Shown: piece by piece, positions 17,239 through 26,379 of the stretch | How positions within the stretch are numbered: the stretch's first letter is position 1 | Layout of the letters: each line of letters opens with the position of its first letter | Source of the DNA: Streptococcus pseudopneumoniae ATCC BAA-960 = CCUG 49455 | GTDB taxonomy: Bacteria; Bacillota; Bacilli; Lactobacillales; Streptococcaceae | Direction of reading: 5' to 3' | NCBI RefSeq assembly: GCF_002087075.1 | Contig: NZ_MWSM01000031.1 | Span: forward strand, 33,068-59,446 | DNA: 26,379 nt | The notes under the pieces: model-generated | Database searches by the model: none | Seen by the model: the letters and a program-made list of their open reading frames with translations, nothing else | What the model was told of the DNA's origin: nothing | Made by a program: the position numbers and the translations under genes

Positions 17239-18255
17239 ATGAAAAAACAAACCGTCGCCGTCTTGGGGCCTGGTTCCTGGGGAACTGCCCTTTCACAAGT
17301 CTTAAATGACAATGGACACGAGGTACGTATTTGGGGAAATCTTCCCGAACAAATCAATGAAATTAATACCTATCATACTAACAAGCACTACTTTAAAGAT
17401 GTCGTTCTAGATGAAAATATCATTGCCTACACCGACTTAGCAGAGGCACTGAGAGATGTGGATGCGATTTTGTTTGTTGTCCCAACAAAAGTGACACGAC
17501 TTGTTGCCCAACAAGTTGCACAAACCTTGGACCATAAGGTTATCATCATGCACGCATCAAAGGGATTAGAACCTGATAGCCATAAACGATTATCAACCAT
17601 CCTTGAAGAAGAAATTCCTGAACATCTCCGCAGTGATATTGTCGTTGTTTCAGGTCCTAGTCATGCAGAAGAGACCATTGTGCGTGACCTGACTTTAATC
17701 ACTGCTGCTTCTAAAGATTTACACACAGCTCAATACGTTCAGGAGCTATTTAGTAATCACTACTTCCGACTTTATACCAATACGGATGTTATCGGGGTCG
17801 AAACCGCTGGTGCTCTTAAAAATATTATCGCTGTCGGTGCCGGAGCTTTACATGGTTTGGGATTTGGTGACAATGCCAAGGCAGCCATCATCGCTCGAGG
17901 CTTGGCAGAAATTACCCGCCTAGGGGTGGCACTCGGGGCTAGTCCATTGACCTATAGTGGCTTGTCTGGTGTAGGAGACTTGATCGTAACGGGAACCTCC
18001 ATCCACTCTCGTAACTGGAGAGCTGGAGATGCCCTTGGTCGTGGAGAATCTCTAGCTGATATCGAAGCCAATATGGGCATGGTGATTGAAGGAATTTCAA
18101 CGACCCGAGCAGCCTATGAACTAGCGCAAGAACTTGGAGTCTATATGCCCATTACACAAGCCATTTACCAAGTTATCTACCACGGAACCAATATCAAAGA
18201 TGCCATTTATGACATCATGAACAATGAATTTAAAGCAGAAAATGAGTGGTCTTAA
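17239..18255 (+). CDS. gpsA: Glycerol-3-phosphate dehydrogenase [NAD(P)+]
   Basis: A 338-residue cytoplasmic enzyme that reduces dihydroxyacetone phosphate to sn-glycerol-3-phosphate, the backbone for membrane lipids and lipoteichoic acid. The N-terminal Rossmann fold has GPGSWG (10-15). The C-terminal helical domain carries the substrate and catalytic Lys segment [15 protein letters not shown] and then [21 protein letters not shown] precedes the ATG. galU follows after 21 bases in the same direction, so the two are likely one transcript. Confidence 0.96.
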   Translation: MKKQTVAVLGPGSWGTALSQVLNDNGHEVRIWGNLPEQINEINTYHTNKHYFKDVVLDENIIAYTDLAEALRDVDAILFVVPTKVTRLVAQQVAQTLDHKVIIMHASKGLEPDSHKRLSTILEEEIPEHLRSDIVVVSGPSHAEETIVRDLTLITAASKDLHTAQYVQELFSNHYFRLYTNTDVIGVETAGALKNIIAVGAGALHGLGFGDNAKAAIIARGLAEITRLGVALGASPLTYSGLSGVGDLIVTGTSIHSRNWRAGDALGRGESLADIEANMGMVIEGISTTRAAYELAQELGVYMPITQAIYQVIYHGTNIKDAIYDIMNNEFKAENEWS

Positions 18256-18276
18256 CCCTCTAGAGAAAGGATTCTT

Positions 18277-19176
18277 ATGGCACTGAAAGTTAGAAAAGCA
18301 GTCATTCCTGCCGCTGGACTAGGAACTCGATTTTTACCAGCAACCAAGGCCCTTGCCAAAGAAATGTTGCCAATTGTAGACAAACCAACTATCCAGTTTA
18401 TCGTGGAAGAGGCTCTCAAATCAGGTATTGAAGATATTCTGGTTGTCACTGGTAAGTCAAAACGTTCTATTGAGGACCACTTTGATTCAAATTTTGAGCT
18501 TGAGTACAACCTCAAAGAGAAAGGTAAAACAGATCTGTTAAAATTGGTAGATGAAGCAACTGGTATGCGCCTCCATTTCATCCGCCAAACTCACCCTCGT
18601 GGTCTTGGAGATGCTGTCCTACAAGCCAAAGCTTTTGTAGGGAATGAGCCCTTCGTTGTTATGCTGGGTGATGACCTTATGGACATCACAGATGAGAACG
18701 CCGTTCCTTTGACAAAACAACTGATGAAGGATTACGAAAAGACACACGCATCAACCATTGCTGTCATGCCCGTACCACACGAAGACGTTTCATCATATGG
18801 AGTCATTGCTCCTCAAGGTGAAGGAATCAACGGACTCTATAGCGTTGAAACTTTTGTTGAAAAACCAGCGACCGAAGATGCACCAAGTGATTTTGCAATC
18901 ATCGGTCGCTATCTACTCACACCTGAGATTTTTGATATCCTCGAAAAGCAAGCTCCTGGTGCTGGAAATGAAATCCAACTTACTGATGCTATTGATACGC
19001 TCAATAAAACACAGCGTGTTTTTGCCCGTGAATTTACAGGAGCTCGTTACGACGTTGGGGATAAGTTTGGATTTATGAAAACATCTATTGACTACGCCCT
19101 CAAACATCCACAAGTCAAAGATGACTTAAAAGATTACCTCATCCAACTGGGAAAAGAATTGGCTGAGAAGGAATAA
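18277..19176 (+). CDS. galU: UTP-glucose-1-phosphate uridylyltransferase
   Basis: A 299-residue nucleotidyltransferase that makes UDP-glucose, the precursor for capsule, glycolipid and teichoic-acid sugars. The signature [18 protein letters not shown] (12-29) binds the nucleotide. VEKP and the C-terminal [15 protein letters not shown] stretch are typical of GalU. AGAAAGGA precedes the ATG. A BOX element starts at the base after the stop codon. Confidence 0.96.
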   Translation: MALKVRKAVIPAAGLGTRFLPATKALAKEMLPIVDKPTIQFIVEEALKSGIEDILVVTGKSKRSIEDHFDSNFELEYNLKEKGKTDLLKLVDEATGMRLHFIRQTHPRGLGDAVLQAKAFVGNEPFVVMLGDDLMDITDENAVPLTKQLMKDYEKTHASTIAVMPVPHEDVSSYGVIAPQGEGINGLYSVETFVEKPATEDAPSDFAIIGRYLLTPEIFDILEKQAPGAGNEIQLTDAIDTLNKTQRVFAREFTGARYDVGDKFGFMKTSIDYALKHPQVKDDLKDYLIQLGKELAEKE

Positions 19177-19280
19177 TACTCTTCGAAAATCTCTTCAAAC
19201 CACGTTAGCTTCACCTTGCCGTACTCAAGTATAGCCTGCGGTTAGCTTCCTAGTTTGCTCTTTGATTTTCATTGAGTATA
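19177..19280 (+). repeat. BOX element, A-C type without boxB
   Basis: Starts TACTCTTCGAAAATC and ends GATTTTCATTGAGTA, two ends that are imperfect inverted repeats. Inside it carries the boxA block CACGTTAGCTTCACCTTGCC, close to the complement of the standard BOX-PCR primer, then the boxC block from GCCTGCGG onward. No boxB module lies between. The element begins right after the galU TAA and is followed by another TA, consistent with insertion at a TA site. Confidence 0.9.
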
Positions 19281-19284
19281 AAAT

Positions 19285-19322
19285 AAAAAAAGATAAGGTT
19301 CAAAAAATGCCTTATCTTTTTT
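19285..19322. terminator. Bidirectional terminator between galU and the rhomboid gene
   Basis: AAAAGATAAGG pairs with CCTTATCTTTT around an 11-base loop (19299-19309), with A and T runs outside on both sides, so it works for the convergent gpsA-galU and dapH-rhomboid transcripts. Confidence 0.85.
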
Positions 19323-19336
19323 CATTTCACAAATTT

Positions 19337-20011
19337 TCATCCCATTCCCTTGTAGAGAAGTAAGACTGCGAGTCCTACGAACAAGACTAACGCTACCAGT
19401 CTCTGACTAGCACTATACATCCGTCTTTCTCCTCTAACTGGAAAGATAATTGCTAGAAATGCACCACCAACTGCACCTCCGATATGGCCTGCTAGGCTGA
19501 TTCCTGGAATCAGAACACTTCCAATAATGTTAATCACAAAAAGTGTCAGATAAGACTGTCCTAGCTGTTGGATATAAGGATTACGAGTTGCATAGCGAAG
19601 AATGATAATCGCGGCAAATAGACCATAAAGAGAGGTGGATGCACCTGCTGCTAAGGATTTGGGACTAAATACAAAAACAAAGAGATTGCCCATCATTCCT
19701 GATAAAAGATAGAGAAAAAAAAACTGCTTAGAACCGAAAATCTCCTCTACCTGCCTTCCAAGATAATAAAGTGAAAGCATATTAACAATGAAATGCTCCC
19801 ACCCAATATGAACAAAAATAGCCGAAAAGAGACGCCAAATTTGCTCGGGAAAGAGGCGAATGGCAGGCCCATACATGGCTCCAAATCGAAATAGAGTATC
19901 CGCCCTGTCAAAGTTTCCTCCTGTAGTTACCAACATTAGTAGAAATACCACGGCCGTCACTAAAAGAAAGAAACTCGTCACAGGGTAACGCCTATCAAAG
20001 ATTTCCTTCAT
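19337..20011 (-). CDS. Rhomboid-family intramembrane serine protease
   Basis: A 224-residue membrane protein with about seven hydrophobic segments. The rhomboid catalytic dyad is visible: Ser125 in GASTSLYG and His176 in AGHIGG. WRLFSAIFVHIGWEHFIVNM carries the usual WR pair and the Asn77 of the oxyanion region. These are features of active rhomboids such as Bacillus GluP. The substrate is unknown. A TTG at 20014 with slightly closer ribosome-site spacing is an alternative start adding one residue. The start lies inside the end of the cyclo-ligase gene (17 bases overlap), indicating translational coupling; pairing with this folate gene is common in Firmicutes. Confidence 0.93.
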   Translation of the reverse strand: MKEIFDRRYPVTSFFLLVTAVVFLLMLVTTGGNFDRADTLFRFGAMYGPAIRLFPEQIWRLFSAIFVHIGWEHFIVNMLSLYYLGRQVEEIFGSKQFFFLYLLSGMMGNLFVFVFSPKSLAAGASTSLYGLFAAIIILRYATRNPYIQQLGQSYLTLFVINIIGSVLIPGISLAGHIGGAVGGAFLAIIFPVRGERRMYSASQRLVALVLFVGLAVLLLYKGMG

Positions 20012-20534
20012 CAATCAAAACCTCCTGAACAGGAATATCATGGTTTTCAGGGATAAAGTCCTGAACTTGATAATGATAAACCGTACTCAAAGTATGACCA
20101 GTAAACTGTTCCAGATAGCGGTCATAATAACCTCCGCCATAGCCAATCCGATAGCCTTCCATCGTAAAAGCCAGCCCTGGGACATGAATCAAATCAATCT
20201 GAGAGGCATCTACCACTTCCAAATTTCCCTGTGGTTCCAGTAAGCCAAAGGAAGTTTTGACCAGTTGTTGCAGATCATAGACCACAAAGTCCATGCGCCC
20301 CTTGGAATAGGTTTTGGGTATCAGAACCTTCTTGCCGTCCCTCAGCGCCTGCTCAATCAATCCCTGCGTTTGAAATTCGTGCGGAAAAGAGAGATAGGTT
20401 GCGATGACCTTGGCTTCTTGGTAGAAGGGATGGTGTAAAAGCCGCTCGGTTAAAGCTTGCTCTATAGCCTGTTTTTGCTCTTGAGATATAGCCTTCATTT
20501 CTTGCAAGACTTGCTTGCGTAGTTCCGATTTCAT
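19995..20534 (-). CDS. 5-formyltetrahydrofolate cyclo-ligase
   Basis: A 179-residue enzyme that converts 5-formyltetrahydrofolate to 5,10-methenyltetrahydrofolate with ATP. The N-terminal basic segment KSELRKQVLQEM, the LIPKTYSKGRMDF strand and the glycine-rich ATP-site motif YRIGYGGGYYDRYL (about 128-141) are diagnostic. The ATG at 20534 has GAGGGG six bases upstream; the TTG at 20540 is a weaker start. It follows the deacetylase gene by 11 bases and overlaps the rhomboid start. Confidence 0.93.
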   Translation of the reverse strand: MKSELRKQVLQEMKAISQEQKQAIEQALTERLLHHPFYQEAKVIATYLSFPHEFQTQGLIEQALRDGKKVLIPKTYSKGRMDFVVYDLQQLVKTSFGLLEPQGNLEVVDASQIDLIHVPGLAFTMEGYRIGYGGGYYDRYLEQFTGHTLSTVYHYQVQDFIPENHDIPVQEVLIDEGNL

Positions 20535-20545
20535 AGACAACCCCT

Positions 20546-21676
20546 CTACTCTGCTGCCTTCTTTTTCAGGAAACTAGAGACCGCATCCACCCCAATAGCT
20601 AATGCTTCTTCCTTAGGAGCCATCTGAGGGTGATGAAGGGCGTAGGGACTATCGATACCCAGCCAAAACATCACGCCATCAACCTTTGAAAGGAGATAAC
20701 CAAAGTCCTCGCCTGTCATAGCAGGCTCGATATCAATCAACTCAATTCCGTCTTTCTCTTCAAAAAAGTCCATTAGTTCACGCGCCAAGGCTGGATGGTT
20801 CTCAACAGGTAGGTATCCACCTTGTTTGAGTTCCACTTCGACTTCCATATCAAAGGCAGCTGCAACTCCTTCTGCAACTGTTTTGACCCGCTTTTGTACC
20901 AAGAGACTCATGTCCTGAGTCAAGGCCCGAATAGTTCCATGCAAAAAGGCTGTATCTGTGATAACATTGTTGGTTGTTCCAGCTTGGAAAACTCCAAAGG
21001 TCACCACCGCTCCCTCGATTGGGTTGACATTGCGGCTGACAACTGACTGCACCTGGGTCACAAAGTAACTAGCTGCCACCAAGGCGTCATTAGCTTCATG
21101 TGGAAAGGCTGCGTGTCCTCCTTTGCCTTTGAAACGGATCTTCACCTCGCAAGTTCCTGCAAAGAGTGTATGAGTATTGGTCGCAATCTGACCAACCTTC
21201 AAATCTGGTCGAACATGAAGCCCATAAAACTGGTCTGGCAACCAGTCTCCAAAAGCGCCATCCTCATACATGAGCATGCCACCAGCTTCATTTTCTTCAG
21301 CAGGCTGAAATAGGAAGAGTAGATTATTTTTAGGTTGTTCCTCAAGGGCGCGCTCGAGACAGCCTAAGGCAATAGTCATGTGGAAATCATGACCACAAGC
21401 GTGCATGCGACCTTGATGCTGAGAAGCAAAAGGAAGTCCTGTTTGTTCAACGATAGGCAGACCATCAATATCCGTCCGCCAACCAATAGTACGCTCTGGC
21501 TGACTTCCCTGCAAGTAAACCAAAATACCTGTCCGCCAAGTACGAACTTGAACAAACTCCTTGCCCGCAGTCAATTTCTCAATCACATCCAGCAAATAAG
21601 CATGAGTCTTGAACTCCTCCAAGCCAATCTCTGGAATCTGGTGCAAATCTCGTCTAGTCTGAATCAAATCTAACAT
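20546..21676 (-). CDS. N-acetyldiaminopimelate deacetylase (M20 family)
   Basis: A 376-residue M20 dinuclear metallohydrolase. Expected metal or catalytic residues are present: RTDIDGLP (Asp69, Asp71), HACGHD (Cys94, His96), the Glu pair in PAEENEAGG (127-128), His154 in GLHVRP and a His pair in LHHPQ near 350. A lid/dimer domain is inserted at about 175-290. M20 amidohydrolases also include other N-acyl amino-acid deacylases, but the position directly after dapH assigns it to the acetylated branch of diaminopimelate/lysine synthesis. AGGAGG stands 8 bases before the ATG. The 68-base gap to dapH holds a hairpin but no strong promoter. Confidence 0.92.
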   Translation of the reverse strand: MLDLIQTRRDLHQIPEIGLEEFKTHAYLLDVIEKLTAGKEFVQVRTWRTGILVYLQGSQPERTIGWRTDIDGLPIVEQTGLPFASQHQGRMHACGHDFHMTIALGCLERALEEQPKNNLLFLFQPAEENEAGGMLMYEDGAFGDWLPDQFYGLHVRPDLKVGQIATNTHTLFAGTCEVKIRFKGKGGHAAFPHEANDALVAASYFVTQVQSVVSRNVNPIEGAVVTFGVFQAGTTNNVITDTAFLHGTIRALTQDMSLLVQKRVKTVAEGVAAAFDMEVEVELKQGGYLPVENHPALARELMDFFEEKDGIELIDIEPAMTGEDFGYLLSKVDGVMFWLGIDSPYALHHPQMAPKEEALAIGVDAVSSFLKKKAAE

Positions 21677-21701
21677 CTATCTATCCTCCTATATAGCAGA
21701 A

Positions 21702-21728
21702 AGAGGCTGGAAAAAGGGTCCCGCCTCT
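21702..21728. repeat. GAGGCTGG-type intergenic hairpin
   Basis: AGAGGC (21702-21707) pairs with GCCTCT (21723-21728), extended by GG/CC inside. The T-rich run CTATTTTTCTTTT follows on the plus strand only, so on the coding (minus) strand it is a weak terminator. Hairpins with this GAGGCTGG stem occur between many streptococcal genes (from memory). It lies between dapH and the deacetylase gene and may tune readthrough. Confidence 0.6.
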
Positions 21729-21744
21729 ATTTTTCTTTTACAAA

Positions 21745-22443
21745 TTACAAGGTACGAAGCGCATCCTCTAGCGCTGTTTTTTGTTGAGTTTGGGCATCAA
21801 TCTCTTTGATAATTCGAGCTGGAACACCTGCTACTACTACATTTTCTGGAACATCTTGGGTAACGATAGCTCCTGCTGCGACAACTGAACCACTACCGAT
21901 TTGGACTCCTTCGATAACCACTGCATTGGCACCGATAAGAACATTGTCTCCAACACGGACTGGTTCTGCGCTAGCTGGCTCAATCACACCTGCTAAAACT
22001 GCACCTGCACCAACGTGGCTATTTTTCCCAACGATGGCACGGCCACCAAGGATAGCCCCCATGTCAATCATGGTTCCTGCACCGATTTCAGCACCGATAT
22101 TGATAACAGCTCCCATCATGATAACAGCATTGTCACCAATTTCTACCTGGTCACGGATAATAGCGCCTGGCTCGATACGAGCGTTGATAGCACGTTTATC
22201 TAGCAAAGGAACTGCAGAATTGCGGGCATCTTGCTCAACAACATAGTCTTGATTTTCTACCAAACCATTGAGAAGCGGAGCCACGTCCTTCCAGTCTCCA
22301 AATAAAACATTCCCTAGTCTAACAACCGAGCTAGGTACAGCAGTTGCGAGTTGTCCCTCAAAAGTTACTTTCACACTGGTTTTCTTCTCAGCATTAGCGA
22401 TAAATTGGATAATTTCTTGAGCATTCATTTTTGTAGCAGTCAT
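21745..22443 (-). CDS. dapH: Tetrahydrodipicolinate N-acetyltransferase
   Basis: A 232-residue acetyltransferase that acetylates tetrahydrodipicolinate, the first step of the acetylase branch to diaminopimelate and lysine. The N-terminal alpha/beta domain (1-85) is followed by a left-handed beta-helix of hexapeptide repeats (about 90-205, for example IEPGAI, VEIGDN, IGAGTM, IGSGSV). The frame extends five codons upstream; the ATG at 22443 is chosen because GAGAGG lies 8 bases before it and the start [11 protein letters not shown] is the family form. First gene of the likely dapH-deacetylase-cyclo-ligase-rhomboid operon. Confidence 0.95.
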   Translation of the reverse strand: MTATKMNAQEIIQFIANAEKKTSVKVTFEGQLATAVPSSVVRLGNVLFGDWKDVAPLLNGLVENQDYVVEQDARNSAVPLLDKRAINARIEPGAIIRDQVEIGDNAVIMMGAVINIGAEIGAGTMIDMGAILGGRAIVGKNSHVGAGAVLAGVIEPASAEPVRVGDNVLIGANAVVIEGVQIGSGSVVAAGAIVTQDVPENVVVAGVPARIIKEIDAQTQQKTALEDALRTL

Positions 22444-22475
22444 AAAAAAACCTCTCATTCTTTATAATGATAACT

Positions 22476-22504
22476 ATTCTACCAAAAAAAGCCTCAAATT
22501 TGAA
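22476..22504 (-). promoter_or_regulatory. dapH promoter
   Basis: On the minus strand TTCAAA (22504-22499) and TAGAAT (22481-22476) are 17 bases apart, giving a leader of about 25 bases. It overlaps the terminator at 22484-22513, so it restarts transcription exactly where the upstream transcript ends. Confidence 0.5.
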
Positions 22505-22513
22505 GCCTTTTTG
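22484..22513 (-). terminator. Terminator between the EamA/sRNA region and dapH
   Basis: On the minus strand GCTTCAAA (22506-22499) pairs fully with TTTGAGGC (22498-22491) using one G-U pair, extended by AAAAAG with a run of seven T. The G-U pair means that it is strong only on the minus strand. Confidence 0.75.
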
Positions 22514-22633
22514 TCTGTTTTTAGGTATGATTTTTTTAGGGATGTGAGATAAAACGTGCTGTCGGTAAAAGCAAACCCCTACCGATACAACCTAAAAACA
22601 CTCTTCACAACTATCTCCCCGTGTTTTATTGAC
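22484..22633 (-). ncRNA. Candidate small RNA of about 150 nt
   Basis: No gene fits here, but the minus strand has an extended -10 TGCTATACT (hexamer 22645-22640), a predicted start near 22633 and a strong terminator ending at 22484. Between them, ACCTAAAAACA (plus 22590-22600) and TGTTTTTAGGT (22516-22526) form 11 perfect pairs enclosing a smaller stem TCGGTA/TACCGA (22562-22567 with 22580-22585). ATAAAAC (22549-22555) can pair with GTTTTAT (22623-22629), which crosses the long stem and would be a pseudoknot or an alternative fold. It may instead be the 3' end of the EamA transcript or a leader for dapH. Confidence 0.4.
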
Positions 22634-22674
22634 TATTCTAGTATAGCACACTTTTAGAATTAAGAAAAGACTTT

Positions 22675-23586
22675 TTATCTACTTTCTTTCGCTTCTTCTA
22701 TAGACAAAAATATCATGGGTAAAATAATCAAGGCCATAGCTAGAAGGAGTGACCAATCCACTACCAGGCCTAAGAACAAAACACTCAAGAGAGCAGAAGA
22801 GAGAGGTTCACTGGCACTGATAACGGAAACCACCAAAGGAGAAACCAAGGACACCGCCTTCATGGAAATAAAAAAAGCAAAAGCCGTCCCAAAGAAAGCG
22901 ATAATGAGACAAATCAAGATACTCCAAATATCAAGAGTAAAGGAAAGCTGATGCACTGGCGAGAGAACATTGCTAAATAAACCTGCCAAAATCATCCCCC
23001 ACCCAACCGTGGGTACAAAACCATAGCGCTTCGCAAAAGGCTGGGGCAAGATAACATTAAACATAACACCCATAGCACTCAGTAAGCCCGTCACAAGGGC
23101 TAGTGGTGTCATGGATAACTGAGAGAGATCTCCCTTTGTCGCCATCAAGCAAACACCCAGCATAGCAATCAAAACATAGAAAATAGCACTTTTTGACGCT
23201 CGTTTTTGATAAACCAAGCGATTGTAAAAGAGGATAAAGACAGGACTGATAAACTGTAAAATAGTCGCTGTCGCTGCATTTGAGTATTCTACACAGAGAT
23301 AGAAAAAATACTGGACTGAAAAAATCCCCAAAATAGCATAGGCCAAAAAGGGTAGGTAATTTTTCTTGTCTCGCCAAATATCTAGCACTTGCGATTTTAA
23401 TTGTATTGCAGACCAAATGAGTACAAGACTCCCTGCTAGTGTCAATCGCATAGAGGTAATCCAGCCAGAAGACACCTGGTAATGAGTAAAGAAATACTCT
23501 CCTAGAATTCCACAGATTCCCCAGATTAAGCCGGATAGGAGCGAATAAATAGTTCCTTTAACAATCTTTTTCTGATACTGATTCAT
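22675..23586 (-). CDS. EamA/DMT-family transporter, ten membrane segments
   Basis: A 303-residue membrane protein with two EamA repeats of five segments each (about 10-150 and 160-300). A GLIWGICGILGEYFF first segment and the ATATILQFISPVF motif in the first repeat are typical of drug/metabolite exporters. The substrate cannot be told from the sequence. The frame extends 21 codons upstream, but that part is the pbp1b terminator. The ATG at 23586 gives MNQYQKKIVKG before the first segment; AAAGG lies only one base before it, too close to act as a normal ribosome site. An extended -10 TGTTACAAT lies 7 bases upstream. Confidence 0.85.
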   Translation of the reverse strand: MNQYQKKIVKGTIYSLLSGLIWGICGILGEYFFTHYQVSSGWITSMRLTLAGSLVLIWSAIQLKSQVLDIWRDKKNYLPFLAYAILGIFSVQYFFYLCVEYSNAATATILQFISPVFILFYNRLVYQKRASKSAIFYVLIAMLGVCLMATKGDLSQLSMTPLALVTGLLSAMGVMFNVILPQPFAKRYGFVPTVGWGMILAGLFSNVLSPVHQLSFTLDIWSILICLIIAFFGTAFAFFISMKAVSLVSPLVVSVISASEPLSSALLSVLFLGLVVDWSLLLAMALIILPMIFLSIEEAKESR

Positions 23587-23592
23587 ACCTTT

Positions 23593-23601
23593 ATTGTAAC
23601 A
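23593..23601 (-). promoter_or_regulatory. EamA gene extended -10 promoter
   Basis: TGTTACAAT on the minus strand (hexamer 23598-23593). Starting 7 bases past the hexamer puts the first transcribed base at about 23586, the A of the ATG. Confidence 0.5.
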
Positions 23602-23607
23602 CGAAAG

Positions 23608-23646
23608 GAAAAAAGAAAAAAGTGGCAATCCATTGATTCGCCACTT
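23608..23646 (-). terminator. Terminator of pbp1b
   Basis: On the minus strand AAGTGGC (23646-23640) pairs with GCCACTT (23626-23620), extended by AATC/GATT inside, and is followed by a T-rich run. It begins 12 bases after the pbp1b stop. Confidence 0.85.
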
Positions 23647-23657
23647 CATTTAGAGAA

Positions 23658-26169
<2,512 letters not shown>

Positions 26170-26218
26170 TAAAATAGCCACTTTCTTCCCTATTCTGCTA
26201 GGCTATTGCCCAAGTTTG

Positions 26219-26227
26219 TGATACAAT
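26219..26227 (+). promoter_or_regulatory. tyrS extended -10 promoter
   Basis: TGATACAAT is an extended -10 about 38 bases before the tyrS ATG. The leader is too short for a T-box. Confidence 0.55.
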
Positions 26228-26264
26228 AGTTAGAAACAATAATTTTAAAAAGGAGAAAAGACAC

Positions 26265-26379
26265 ATGCACATTTTTGATGAGCTAAAAGAGCGTGGTTTG
26301 ATTTTTCAAACGACTGATGAAGAAGCTTTGCGTAAAGCCCTAGAAGAAGGTCAAGTTTCTTCCCGACTTTATCACTTAA
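26265..26379 (+). CDS. tyrS: Tyrosyl-tRNA synthetase, 5' end (partial; diverges near the window edge)
   Basis: After AAAAGGAG the frame reads [20 protein letters not shown] and on to LEEGQVS, the standard streptococcal TyrS N-terminus. The family then continues with Tyr and the YTGYDPTADSLHLGHL active-site strand, but here the frame reads SRLYHL to the last base without a stop. The divergence after about codon 32 means either a junction with foreign DNA or an assembly edge. The enzyme is normally essential, so a real disruption would need a second copy. Confidence 0.75.
   Translation, partial: MHIFDELKERGLIFQTTDEEALRKALEEGQVSSRLYHL

Noticed and set aside
21806..22246. Long plus-strand frame (146 codons) opposite dapH
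   Set aside because: Composition is Pro/Thr/Ile-rich, as expected from the antisense of hexapeptide repeats; no ribosome site or family resemblance.

Overview
The window reads as chromosome of Streptococcus pneumoniae or a very close Mitis-group relative. The reasons are the gene order (patAB, mutS, argR, argS, pnpRS, pstSCAB-phoU, gpsA, galU, pbp1b, tyrS), two BOX-type repeat sequences, pieces of IS1381-like and IS1380-like elements, and protein details such as a PBP1b of 821 residues with its active serine at 460. This is recognition from memory; no search was run.

Layout. Positions 1-6808 are on the minus strand: the half-transporter pair patA-patB (drug efflux), preceded by a strong promoter and a short attenuator-like leader, and upstream of that argR-mutS. 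Across a divergent promoter region argS runs on the plus strand (6944-8635). Positions 8636-8949 hold no gene but a tandem array of hairpins. Next come the catalytic half of an IS1381-type transposase (minus strand) and the last codons of a destroyed cupin gene (plus strand). Positions 9679-15968 are one phosphate block on the plus strand: the two-component system pnpR-pnpS, a terminator, a promoter with TTTACA repeats, then pstS-pstC-pstA-pstB-phoU. An IS1380-type transposase remnant and a broken HTH regulator follow (16033-17016). gpsA and galU (plus) end in a BOX element and a two-way terminator. The minus-strand set dapH, a diaminopimelate deacetylase, 5-formyltetrahydrofolate cyclo-ligase and a rhomboid protease (19337-22443) forms a likely operon. 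Beyond it lie an EamA-type exporter, pbp1b, and the divergent start of tyrS at the window edge.

How the genes work together. PatA and PatB form one heterodimeric ABC exporter; their degenerate nucleotide-site residues complement each other. PnpS/PnpR sense and answer phosphate limitation, PstSCAB imports phosphate, and PhoU links transport to signalling. DapH and the M20 deacetylase are steps of the acetylated diaminopimelate/lysine branch, and PBP1b builds the lysine-containing wall. GalU and GpsA feed capsule and teichoic-acid sugars and lipid backbones.

Most worth a second look: (1) the tandem three-hairpin units after argS, whose stems differ in sequence between copies but still pair while the loop and flanks stay the same; (2) a candidate independent small RNA of about 150 nt between the EamA gene and dapH, with its own extended -10 and terminator; (3) the patA leader hairpin; (4) an EamA gene whose promoter predicts a leaderless mRNA; (5) a tyrS reading frame that leaves the family sequence after about 32 codons at the window edge.
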